Shown: piece after piece, positions 38,188 through 45,845 of the stretch
How positions within the stretch are numbered: the stretch's first letter is position 1
Layout: every line of letters begins with the position of its first letter
DNA from: Buchnera aphidicola (Pentalonia nigronervosa)
GTDB taxonomy: Bacteria > Pseudomonadota > Gammaproteobacteria > Enterobacterales > Enterobacteriaceae
Assembly (NCBI GenBank): GCA_014622685.1
Contig: CP061275.1
Location: 248,001-312,000, forward strand
Direction: 5' to 3'
DNA length: 64,000 nt
Program-made: the position numbers and the translations under genes
The notes under the pieces: generated by a model
Told to the model about the DNA's origin: nothing
The model's database searches: none
Seen by the model: only the letters and a program-made list of their open reading frames with translations

Positions 38188-38244
38188 AATAATATAATAA
38201 TATTGTTAATAAAAATATTATTATTTTAACGCGAGTAAATAACT

Positions 38245-39600
38245 ATGTTTGAAAATTTAACACAACGTCTTTCGCAAAATTTGAAAAAAATTATTAATAA
38301 AGGAAGGTTAACAGAAAACAATATAAAAGACACAATACGCGAAGTACGAAAATCATTGTTAGAAGCAGATGTAACATTATCCGTTATACGAAAATTTATA
38401 GATAATTTAAAAAAAAAATCAATTGGTCTAGAAATTAATAAAAGTTTAACACCAGGTCAAGAATTCATTAAAATCGTCAAAAACGAATTGATTCATGTCA
38501 TGGGGAAAGAAAATAGTACGTTAAATTTTTCAACACCATCACTAACAATAATATTATTTGTCGGTTTACAAGGCGTTGGAAAAACAACTAGTTTAGCAAA
38601 ACTAGCACACTGGATTAAAAAAAAACACAAAAAGAAAATTTTAATAGTCTCTACTGACATATATCGTGCAGCAGCGATTGATCAATTAAAAATATTAGCG
38701 CATACAATCCAAATAGATTTTTTATCATTGCAAACATGTATGACTCCATTGAAAATAATAAATATTGCAATTCAACATGCTAAAAAAAATCTTTATGATA
38801 CATTGTTAATCGACACAGCCGGGAGATCACATATAAATAAAACAATGATGAACGAAATACATCAAATACAAGATCTATCAAAGCCAGCTGAAACATTATT
38901 AGTTGTCGATTCAATGATGGGTCAAGATTCTATAAACATGGCAAAAATATTTAATCAAAACTTACTGATATCAGGTATAATACTAACTAAAACTGATAGT
39001 GATGCTAGAAGCGGAATTGCCTTATCTATGCGTTATATTACTGGAATACCAATTAAATTTATTGGGACCGGTGAAAAAATGACTGAACTAGAAATATTTA
39101 ATTCTAAAAAAATAGTTACTAGAATTTTAGGTATGCATGATGTTGTGTCTGTCATTCAAGAAATTGAAGAAAAAGTAGATACATCGCAAATTAAAAAATT
39201 AGCAACAAAATTAAAACAGGGTCATAATTTTGATTTAAATGATTTTTTAATTCAAATTAAACAAATAAAAAAAATCAGCGGATTGAGTTATTTCATCAAT
39301 AAATTTTTACATCAAAATATGTTGTCTCAAAATATGTCACTATTAAATACAGATAAAAAAACATTAGCAAAAACAGAAGCAATAATACATTCCATGACGT
39401 ATAAAGAAAAAATACAACCAATAATTATAAAAAGTTCAAGAAAACGTAGAATTGCTGCAGGTTCTGGTACAACTATTCAAGATGTCAATAAACTATTAAA
39501 AAATTTTGACAATATGCAAAGAATAATGAAAAAAGTTAAATCTGGCGGAATAAGCAAAATTATTAACAACATTAAAAATATATTTCCTAAAAAATTTTAA
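38245..39600 (+). CDS. ffh: Signal recognition particle protein Ffh
   Basis: 451 residues (E. coli 453). SRP GTPase that targets nascent membrane proteins with 4.5S RNA and FtsY. N domain (TENNIKDTIREVRKSLLEAD), G domain with GLQGVGKTTSLAKLA, DTAGRSHINKTMMNEI and LTKTDSDARSG, then the methionine-rich M domain that binds signal peptides and RNA (MSLLNTDKKT, SSRKRRIAAGSGTTIQDVNK). Precedes rpsP by 114 bases as in E. coli. Confidence 0.97.
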   Translation: MFENLTQRLSQNLKKIINKGRLTENNIKDTIREVRKSLLEADVTLSVIRKFIDNLKKKSIGLEINKSLTPGQEFIKIVKNELIHVMGKENSTLNFSTPSLTIILFVGLQGVGKTTSLAKLAHWIKKKHKKKILIVSTDIYRAAAIDQLKILAHTIQIDFLSLQTCMTPLKIINIAIQHAKKNLYDTLLIDTAGRSHINKTMMNEIHQIQDLSKPAETLLVVDSMMGQDSINMAKIFNQNLLISGIILTKTDSDARSGIALSMRYITGIPIKFIGTGEKMTELEIFNSKKIVTRILGMHDVVSVIQEIEEKVDTSQIKKLATKLKQGHNFDLNDFLIQIKQIKKISGLSYFINKFLHQNMLSQNMSLLNTDKKTLAKTEAIIHSMTYKEKIQPIIIKSSRKRRIAAGSGTTIQDVNKLLKNFDNMQRIMKKVKSGGISKIINNIKNIFPKKF

Positions 39601-39714
39601 ATAGCTTATACAATTCAAATAATGTTACATGTTTAATAAAAAAATTAAATAATCAAGATTTCAATTTATTTTACAAGTTAATTTTTTAAATTAACATGAT
39701 TTAAGAGAAAAAAT

Positions 39715-39972
39715 ATGGTCAAAATTCGCTTAGCACGCTATGGATCCAAAAAACGACCTTTTTATAAAATAGTGGCCGCAGATAGTCGATTTCCCAGAGA
39801 TGGTCGTTTTATTGAAAATTTAGGTTATTTTAATCCTATATCAAAAACAATAGATAAAACATTAAAACTGAACTTAAATCGTATTGAATATTGGAAAAAC
39901 AACGGCGCTCAAATGTCAGAAAGAGTGAAAAAATTAATTAAAATATCACATTATCAAGAGAAAAGACTATAA
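39715..39972 (+). CDS. rpsP: 30S ribosomal protein S16
   Basis: 85 residues (E. coli 82). MVKIRLARYGSKKRPFYKIV, ADSRFPRDGRFIENLGYFNP and the RIEYWKNNGAQMSERVKKL region are conserved. First gene of the rpsP-rimM-trmD-rplS operon. The stop codon runs directly into an A10 tract leading into rimM. Confidence 0.98.
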   Translation: MVKIRLARYGSKKRPFYKIVAADSRFPRDGRFIENLGYFNPISKTIDKTLKLNLNRIEYWKNNGAQMSERVKKLIKISHYQEKRL

Positions 39973-39980
39973 AAAAAAAA

Positions 39981-40496
39981 ATAAGCAAACCGGTTAATAC
40001 GGTATTAATAGGAAAAGTTGGTAGACCTTATGGAATCTTAGGTTGGGTGAATATTTTTTCTTACACAGAAAAAAAAGAAAAAATATTCAATTATCTTCCA
40101 TGGTTTTTTGTGAAAAAAAACCAATGGACAAATATTCAAGTGAATAACTGGAAAAAACATAATAATCGTTTTATAGTTCATGTTAAAAATATTGATGATC
40201 GTTCAAAAATTCATCTCTTTACTAATGCTAGTATCATAATTAACAGAGCAAATCTACCAACTTTACAACAACAAGAATACTATTGGAACGATATAATCAG
40301 TTATAAAGTTTTTAATACTAATGAACATTATATAGGAGTAGTAATAAATTTAATTCGTACAAAAAACAACGATGTTCTTGTTATACAAAATCAAAAATCT
40401 AAACTAAAAGAAACAACACTTATTCCGTTTGTGAAAAAAAAAATAATAAAAAATATAAATGTTACTTTCAAAATCATCATAGTACAATGGAATTGA
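39981..40496 (+). CDS. rimM: 16S rRNA processing factor RimM, no standard start codon
   Basis: 171 residues if initiated at the ATA at 39981 (E. coli 182). Binds S19 and assists maturation of the 30S head. The conserved N-terminal segment VLIGKVGRPYGILGWVNIFS (E. coli [20 protein letters not shown]) is encoded upstream of the first usual start, the GTG at 40047. Reading back in frame, there is no ATG, GTG or TTG before the stop at 39939. The codon ATA stands exactly where E. coli has ATG (ISKPVN against MSKQLT). Remaining landmarks: YLPWFFVKKNQWTNIQV, YYWNDIISYKV, NDVLVIQ, LIPFVKKKIIKNINV. Frame otherwise intact. Initiation at ATA, or a 149-residue product from GTG, are the options. Confidence 0.8.
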   Translation: MSKPVNTVLIGKVGRPYGILGWVNIFSYTEKKEKIFNYLPWFFVKKNQWTNIQVNNWKKHNNRFIVHVKNIDDRSKIHLFTNASIIINRANLPTLQQQEYYWNDIISYKVFNTNEHYIGVVINLIRTKNNDVLVIQNQKSKLKETTLIPFVKKKIIKNINVTFKIIIVQWN

Positions 40497-40499
40497 ATT

Positions 40500-41277
40500 A
40501 TGAACAAACAAATAAAAAAAAACCAAAAAAACTCTTGTATGGTTTAAAATTATTACAATTTTTCCAGACATGTTTCATGCAATTACTAAATATGGAGTCA
40601 CTGGAAAAGCAATAAACAATCAAATTATTGATGTTAGTTTTTTAAATCCTAGGGATTTTTCAAATAATAAGCATAAATCAATAGATGACCGTCCTTATGG
40701 AGGAGGACCTGGTATGCTAATGAGTTGCGAACCATTATATTTTTCAATTAAAAAAGCTAAATTTTTGTTTCCAAATGCAACTATTATTTATTTATCACCT
40801 CAAGGTATAAAATTTCAACAAAACAAAATACCCGAATTAATTAATAAAAAAAAAATTATTTTTATATGTGGTCGATATGAAGGAATTGATCAAAGGATCA
40901 TTGATCATGAAATCCATGAAGAATGGTCTATTGGAAATTACATAATTACTGGAGGGGAACTAGCAGCTATGGTAATTATTGATGCCGTTTCCAGATTCGT
41001 TCCAGGTGTAATTAAAACACAACAATCAATAAATGAAGATACATTTTCAAATAACTTATTAGATTATCCAAATTATACACGTCCTAAAATATTAAAAAAA
41101 ATGTCTGTTCCAAAAATATTACTATCTGGTCATCATAACAAAATTCGATTATGGCGACTAAAACAATCTCTAGGAAAAACATGGATAAAACGTCCTGATT
41201 TATTAAAAAATAAAAAATTAAAAACAGAAGAAAAAATACTACTAAATGAATTTAAAAGAGAATTTAAGAAAAAATAA
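40500..41277 (+). CDS. trmD: tRNA (guanine-37-N1)-methyltransferase, apparent frameshift in poly-A near the start
   Basis: SPOUT-fold enzyme making m1G37, which prevents +1 frameshifting. From the internal ATG at 40570 the frame encodes 235 residues with YGVTGKAI, the knot motifs DRPYGGGPGMLM, IFICGRYEGIDQR and EEWSIGNYIITGGELAAM (E. coli 255). But the conserved first strand, WFKIITIFPDMF (E. coli WIGIISLFPEMF), lies upstream in the same frame without any start codon. The natural start is the ATG at 40500, three bases after the rimM stop; it is in another frame and meets a stop at 40545. Removing one A from the A9 run at 40514-40522 joins the two into a continuous protein of about 258 residues. 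Either a damaged gene, or one rescued by polymerase slippage. Confidence 0.85.
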
Positions 41278-41315
41278 TATGTATTTTATATTATTTATTT
41301 TCATAAGGTAAATAT

Positions 41316-41669
41316 ATGTCAATAATTATCCAAAACATTGAAAAAACACAAATTAAAAAAAACATACCTACTTTTCGACCAGGAGATACTATCGAAGTAC
41401 AAGTTTGGGTTTTAGAAGGATCAAAAAAACGCTTACAATCTTTTGAAGGGATTGTAATAGCAAAAAGAAATCGCTATTTAAACACATCTTTTACTGTAAG
41501 AAGAGTATCTAATGCAGAAGGTGTTGAACGCGTATTTCAAATGCATTCTCATAGTATTGAAAAAATTATAGTCAAAAGAACAGGTTTAGTAAAAAAAGCT
41601 AAATTATATTATTTAAGATATAGAACTGGAAAATCAGCTCGCATTAAAGAACGCATAAAACAAAATTAG
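41316..41669 (+). CDS. rplS: 50S ribosomal protein L19
   Basis: 117 residues (E. coli 115). FRPGDTIEVQVWVLEGSKKR, LQSFEGIVIAKRNRYLNTSF, TVRRVSNAEGVERVFQMHS and AKLYYLRYRTGKSARIKER all match. Located at the 30S-50S interface. Last gene of the rpsP operon, with AAGGT 8 bases before the ATG. Confidence 0.98.
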   Translation: MSIIIQNIEKTQIKKNIPTFRPGDTIEVQVWVLEGSKKRLQSFEGIVIAKRNRYLNTSFTVRRVSNAEGVERVFQMHSHSIEKIIVKRTGLVKKAKLYYLRYRTGKSARIKERIKQN

Positions 41670-41678
41670 TGCTGTCAC

Positions 41679-41710
41679 ATGCAGTCATAACATATATTTT
41701 TTGACTGCAT
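41679..41710. terminator. Hairpin between convergent rplS and tldD
   Basis: Perfect 9-bp inverted repeat ATGCAGTCA / TGACTGCAT with a 14-base T-rich loop, 10 bases past rplS. No T run directly after the stem, so a rho-independent terminator in the strict sense is doubtful, but the site fits the end of both transcripts. Confidence 0.5.
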
Positions 41711-41757
41711 TAAATTGATATATAATTTAAAACTACTAAAAATCATGTTTATTTATT

Positions 41758-43209
41758 TTAAGAAGTTCCGCCTATAGTTAATGATTTCAGTTTGATAGAA
41801 GGTTGACCTATTCCTACAGGAATATTTTGACCATCTTTTCCGCATATACCCATACCTTCATCCATTTTCAGATCATCACCAACCATAATAATGTTTTGCA
41901 TTACTTCTAATCCAGAACCAATCAACGTTGTATTTTTAATAGGTGTAACAATCTTACCATTTTTAACTAAATAAGCTTCTGATGTAGAAAATACGAATTT
42001 TCCAGAAGTGATATCTACTTGACCACCAGAAAAGTTTACAGCGTATATTCCGTATTCAACACTGGATATAATTTCTTCTAAATTAGATTTTCCAGGCAAC
42101 ATATATGTATTAGTCATTCTTGGCATAGGTAAATAAGCGTAAGATTCGCGTCTTCCGTTACCTGTTGGACTAACACCCATTAAACGTGCATTCAACTTAT
42201 CTTGCATGTATTTTTTCAGTATACCATTTTGTATCAAAATATTCCGTTGACTTATTACACCTTCATCATCTACATTAAATGAACCACGCTGATTTTTTAT
42301 AGTACCATCATCAATAACAGTGCATAAATCTGATGCTACACGTTTTCCTATCATATTAGTAAAAACTGATGTTTTTTTTCTATTGAAATCACCTTCTAAA
42401 CCATGACCAACTGCTTCATGTAACAACACTCCTGGCCAACCGGAACCTAATACAACTGGAAACATACCAGATGGAGCTGATTTTGAAGATAAATTCAATA
42501 AAGCGATACGAACAGCTTCTTTAGACCAGTGATCAATTCTAACTTCTCCAGAAATATCATGTTTTTCTAAAAAAAAACTATAATCAGTACGATTTCCTCC
42601 TCCGCATCTTCCTCGTTCTCTTTTACCATGGTCTTCAGCTAAAACAGAAATAGAAAATTGAATTAATGGTCTTATATCAGAAACTAACTCACCATCAGTA
42701 GAAGCAATTAGTATCTTTTCATAAGACCCAGTTAAAGATACATTTACTTCTATAACACGTGGATCAAAATTTCGGGCTAAATTATTTGCTCGATATAGTA
42801 AATCAGTTTTTTCTTTATATGAAAAACAATTTAATGGATTGTTGGTGTCAATAAAGGGTATAATTTTCTTTTGTGAAAATGATTGTATCTTTTTGTTACT
42901 ATTTTTAGAAAATATACTGCAAGCCATTTTAGTGCTTTTTTTTAAAGAATGTACTGATATTTGATCTGCATACGCAAATCCTGTAGTTTCACCGTGTACT
43001 GCTCTCACACCCACCCCTTGATCGGCGTGATAATTTCCTTCTTTAATAATACCATTTTCTAAAAACCAAGATTCATAAAAATGCGATTGAAAATAAAAAT
43101 CTCCGTAATCTAATTTGTGAGATTGAAAATCTTCTAAAATAATGCAAAGATCTTCATATTTAATTTTATTCTCAGTTAATAAAGATTCACTAACTAGATC
43201 AAATGTCAT
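41758..43209 (-). CDS. tldD: Metalloprotease TldD
   Basis: 483 residues (E. coli 481). With TldE/PmbA forms a heterodimeric zinc protease that digests unfolded peptides (known for microcin B17 processing and CcdA decay). The zinc motif HEAVGH, at 264-269 in GVLLHEAVGHGLEGDFNRK, is intact, with the downstream glutamate-cysteine region (MGICGKDGQN). N-terminal Y24-type region and the C-terminal SIKLKSLTIGGTS match. Convergent with rplS and divergent from aroQ. The partner pmbA is not in this window. Confidence 0.96.
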   Translation of the reverse strand: MTFDLVSESLLTENKIKYEDLCIILEDFQSHKLDYGDFYFQSHFYESWFLENGIIKEGNYHADQGVGVRAVHGETTGFAYADQISVHSLKKSTKMACSIFSKNSNKKIQSFSQKKIIPFIDTNNPLNCFSYKEKTDLLYRANNLARNFDPRVIEVNVSLTGSYEKILIASTDGELVSDIRPLIQFSISVLAEDHGKRERGRCGGGNRTDYSFFLEKHDISGEVRIDHWSKEAVRIALLNLSSKSAPSGMFPVVLGSGWPGVLLHEAVGHGLEGDFNRKKTSVFTNMIGKRVASDLCTVIDDGTIKNQRGSFNVDDEGVISQRNILIQNGILKKYMQDKLNARLMGVSPTGNGRRESYAYLPMPRMTNTYMLPGKSNLEEIISSVEYGIYAVNFSGGQVDITSGKFVFSTSEAYLVKNGKIVTPIKNTTLIGSGLEVMQNIIMVGDDLKMDEGMGICGKDGQNIPVGIGQPSIKLKSLTIGGTS

Positions 43210-43373
43210 TTTGAACTCGCTTAATTATAAAATTGACAAACATATATTATAAAAGATAATATGAAAATAAAAAACGTGTATTGTAAAAAAATAATAAATC
43301 ATTATATTCGTTTTTTTAAATGATTTACTGTGTAGTCGTTTTAAAAAATAACATTTTTAAAAAGGGTCAAAAT

Positions 43374-43823
43374 ATGACAAAACCAATAAATGTCTTGTTG
43401 ATTAACGGACCTAACTTAAATCTTTTAGGTGTTCGAGAAAAAAAAATTTATGGTCATGTGTCGTTAAAAGATTTATTAAAAAATCTATACAAACAATCTG
43501 AATCGATGAATATTTCACTAAAGCATGTACAGTCCAATTCAGAAAATATTCTGATTGAAAATATTCATGCTGCAAGAAAAAATATTAATTATATTATCAT
43601 CAATCCTGCCGCTTTTACTCATACTAGCATAGCAATACGGGATGCATTAATTGCAGTAGATATTCCATTTATTGAAGTTCATATCTCAAATATTTATGCT
43701 CGAGAACATTTTCGTTCTCATTCTTGGTTATCTGATATTTCCAACGGTATCATTTGTGGGCTAGGGTTAGATGGATATCAATGGGCATTAAAAACAATAT
43801 ATAATCGACTTACATCTTCATAA
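43374..43823 (+). CDS. aroQ: Type II 3-dehydroquinate dehydratase
   Basis: 149 residues from ATG at 43374, preceded by AAGGG at good spacing; an earlier in-frame ATG at 43320 adds 18 unconserved residues. Third step of the shikimate pathway, feeding chorismate to pheA and other aromatic routes. Motifs: INGPNLNLLGVREKKIYG (active-site arginine and tyrosine), QSNSENILIENIHAA, NPAAFTHTSIAIRDAL (catalytic histidine) and EVHISNIYAREHFRSHSW. Dodecameric in related bacteria. It is divergent from tldD. Confidence 0.96.
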   Translation: MTKPINVLLINGPNLNLLGVREKKIYGHVSLKDLLKNLYKQSESMNISLKHVQSNSENILIENIHAARKNINYIIINPAAFTHTSIAIRDALIAVDIPFIEVHISNIYAREHFRSHSWLSDISNGIICGLGLDGYQWALKTIYNRLTSS

Positions 43824-44213
43824 ACACATATCACGTCAAAATAACTTGATACAAAATGTACAACTATATATAAATTATATGTAATCTTTATAAGATATCA
43901 CAAATATGTTAAATTTATTAATTTAAAAAATATTTAACACAATCGAAGTAATACATTAGGTTTAAAAAATTATAAACTCCAAAAATATTTTTCAATATAA
44001 GCTATATTTTAAAAATATAAAATTTAAATTATAACATTATATTTTTATTAAAAAATTATTTTATTAAAACAAAAATAATTGAATATTTATTTACGCGCAC
44101 ATATTATATATAAAAATTAATACTGTTAAAAATATAAATATTTTATGGTATTTTATTTTATACACTATCTATAAACCCGAAAAAACAAAAAATTATTAAA
44201 ATAATAAAAATTT
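43824..44213. other. Gap between convergent aroQ and rluD
   Basis: 390 bases of AT-rich sequence; no open frame, RNA gene or clear hairpin recognised, and no gene remnant identified. Confidence 0.5.
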
Positions 44214-45143
44214 TTAAATCTTTTGTAAATCTTTAAGTAGAATTTGCATATCTTTTGGTAAAGGTATTTCCCAAAACATTAAAGATTGACTAATAGGATG
44301 ATAAAAAGATAAATAATGAGCATGTAAAGCTTGACGATGAAATTGATTGATTGAATTGATATAATTTAAATTATATCGTATACATTTGTATACAGTATCA
44401 CCAACTATAGGATATTTAATATATTGCATGTGAACACGAATTTGATGAGTTCGTCCTGTCTCTAATGTTACTTCTATATGAGTATAATGTTTAAAACGTT
44501 GAATTATCCTATAATGGGTAATCGATTTTTTTCCTAAATTGTTAATAGTCATACGTGTTCTATGTACGCTATGACGCATTATTGGCGCATCTATTGTATT
44601 ACCGGAAATCATATTTCCTTGTACAATACTTTGATATTTTCGAGTAATTTGTCTTTCTTTAATTTGTTTTAATAAATAATTATAGGAAAAAAGGTTTTTT
44701 GCAACAATCATTAAGCCACTGGTATCTTTATCTAATCTATGAACGATACCTGCTCGGGGTAAATTCTTACTGTTATTATAACGATGTAATAAAGCATCGA
44801 AAATTGTTCCATATTCATGACCAGGGCCAGGATGAACAACTACACCAGGCGGTTTATTGATTACTAAAATTATGTCATCTTCATAAATAATATTTAAAGA
44901 TATGTTTTCAGAAAAATTGACTAATACATCATCCATAATTACATAAACTATAATTTTTTCTCCACCAAATACCTTTTTATTTGGTTTATTAATTACTCTC
45001 TGATTTACTAAAACTTGATTGGATTTAATTAAATGTTTTAAATAAACACGAGAATATTGTTTAAATAGTATAACTAATACCTGATCTAATCTTTTTTTTA
45101 AAAAAAAATATGGAACAATCGCAATCAATTTTATTTTTTTCAA
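44214..45143 (-). CDS. rluD: 23S rRNA pseudouridine synthase (1911/1915/1917)
   Basis: 309 residues (E. coli 326). Makes three pseudouridines in helix 69 of 23S rRNA. N-terminal S4 domain (KKRLDQVLVILFKQYSRVYL) and RluA-type catalytic domain with IIYEDDIILVINKPPGVVVH, the catalytic aspartate in GIVHRLDKDTSGLMIVAK, and LETGRTHQIRVHMQYIKYPI. I assign RluD rather than RluC from overall similarity and the GPGHEYGTIFDALLH segment. In E. coli bamD is divergent from rluD; no bamD is present here. Confidence 0.88.
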   Translation of the reverse strand: MKKIKLIAIVPYFFLKKRLDQVLVILFKQYSRVYLKHLIKSNQVLVNQRVINKPNKKVFGGEKIIVYVIMDDVLVNFSENISLNIIYEDDIILVINKPPGVVVHPGPGHEYGTIFDALLHRYNNSKNLPRAGIVHRLDKDTSGLMIVAKNLFSYNYLLKQIKERQITRKYQSIVQGNMISGNTIDAPIMRHSVHRTRMTINNLGKKSITHYRIIQRFKHYTHIEVTLETGRTHQIRVHMQYIKYPIVGDTVYKCIRYNLNYINSINQFHRQALHAHYLSFYHPISQSLMFWEIPLPKDMQILLKDLQKI

Positions 45144-45845
45144 TACAACATGCCTTTATAATTTTTAAAAAATATTTTTTAATAACAATAATACATTTAA
45201 TGATAAAAAATATATTATTTTTATCTCGCTATTCATAAATTCAATAATATATATTGAACAATTAGGAAAAGACAACTTGTAATTTATTTCATGAAAAATA
45301 ATTACTATAAATTTTTAAATAACAACTTTTAAATGGAAATAATTAATAATTATAATTAAAATTATTAAAACAATTAATAAAATATTTCCAAAATATTATT
45401 TCCATATCTAATTTATTATATAAAATTTTTTACATCGTATAAATATTCATAAAATTTTTAATAGATAATTTATTATAAATATAATTTTACTGATACAATA
45501 AATATTTATTTAATAATTTAGCAGAATAATTTTAACGTCTAAAATTATTTCATAATATATTAATCCTGTACCCAATAAAAATTTGTATAAAAATAATTTT
45601 TTAAATATATTAGGTACTCATTTGTATTAAATTATACACCTACAATAAATTAAATAACACAAGTTAAAAAATAGTAAAAATACAATCTAAAATTATTATA
45701 AAAAGACCATCTTAATTTAAAACTATAATATATTTAAAATATTTTTGACAATTATTTTTTTATTAAACTGCATTTATTTATTAAAAAATTATTTTATAAA
45801 ATTAATATATAATACTTTAAATTTTTAAATTAATTAAGAATTTCC
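45144..45845. other. 702-bp divergent gap rluD / alaS
   Basis: Very AT-rich with many stops in all frames. In E. coli recA-recX precede alaS, and bamD flanks rluD; no remnant of any of them is readable. Should contain the rluD and alaS promoters. No structured RNA recognised. Confidence 0.5.

Noticed and set aside
45144..45845. A hidden bamD or recA/recX relic next to rluD and alaS
   Set aside because: Six-frame reading gave no ordered fragments matching these proteins.
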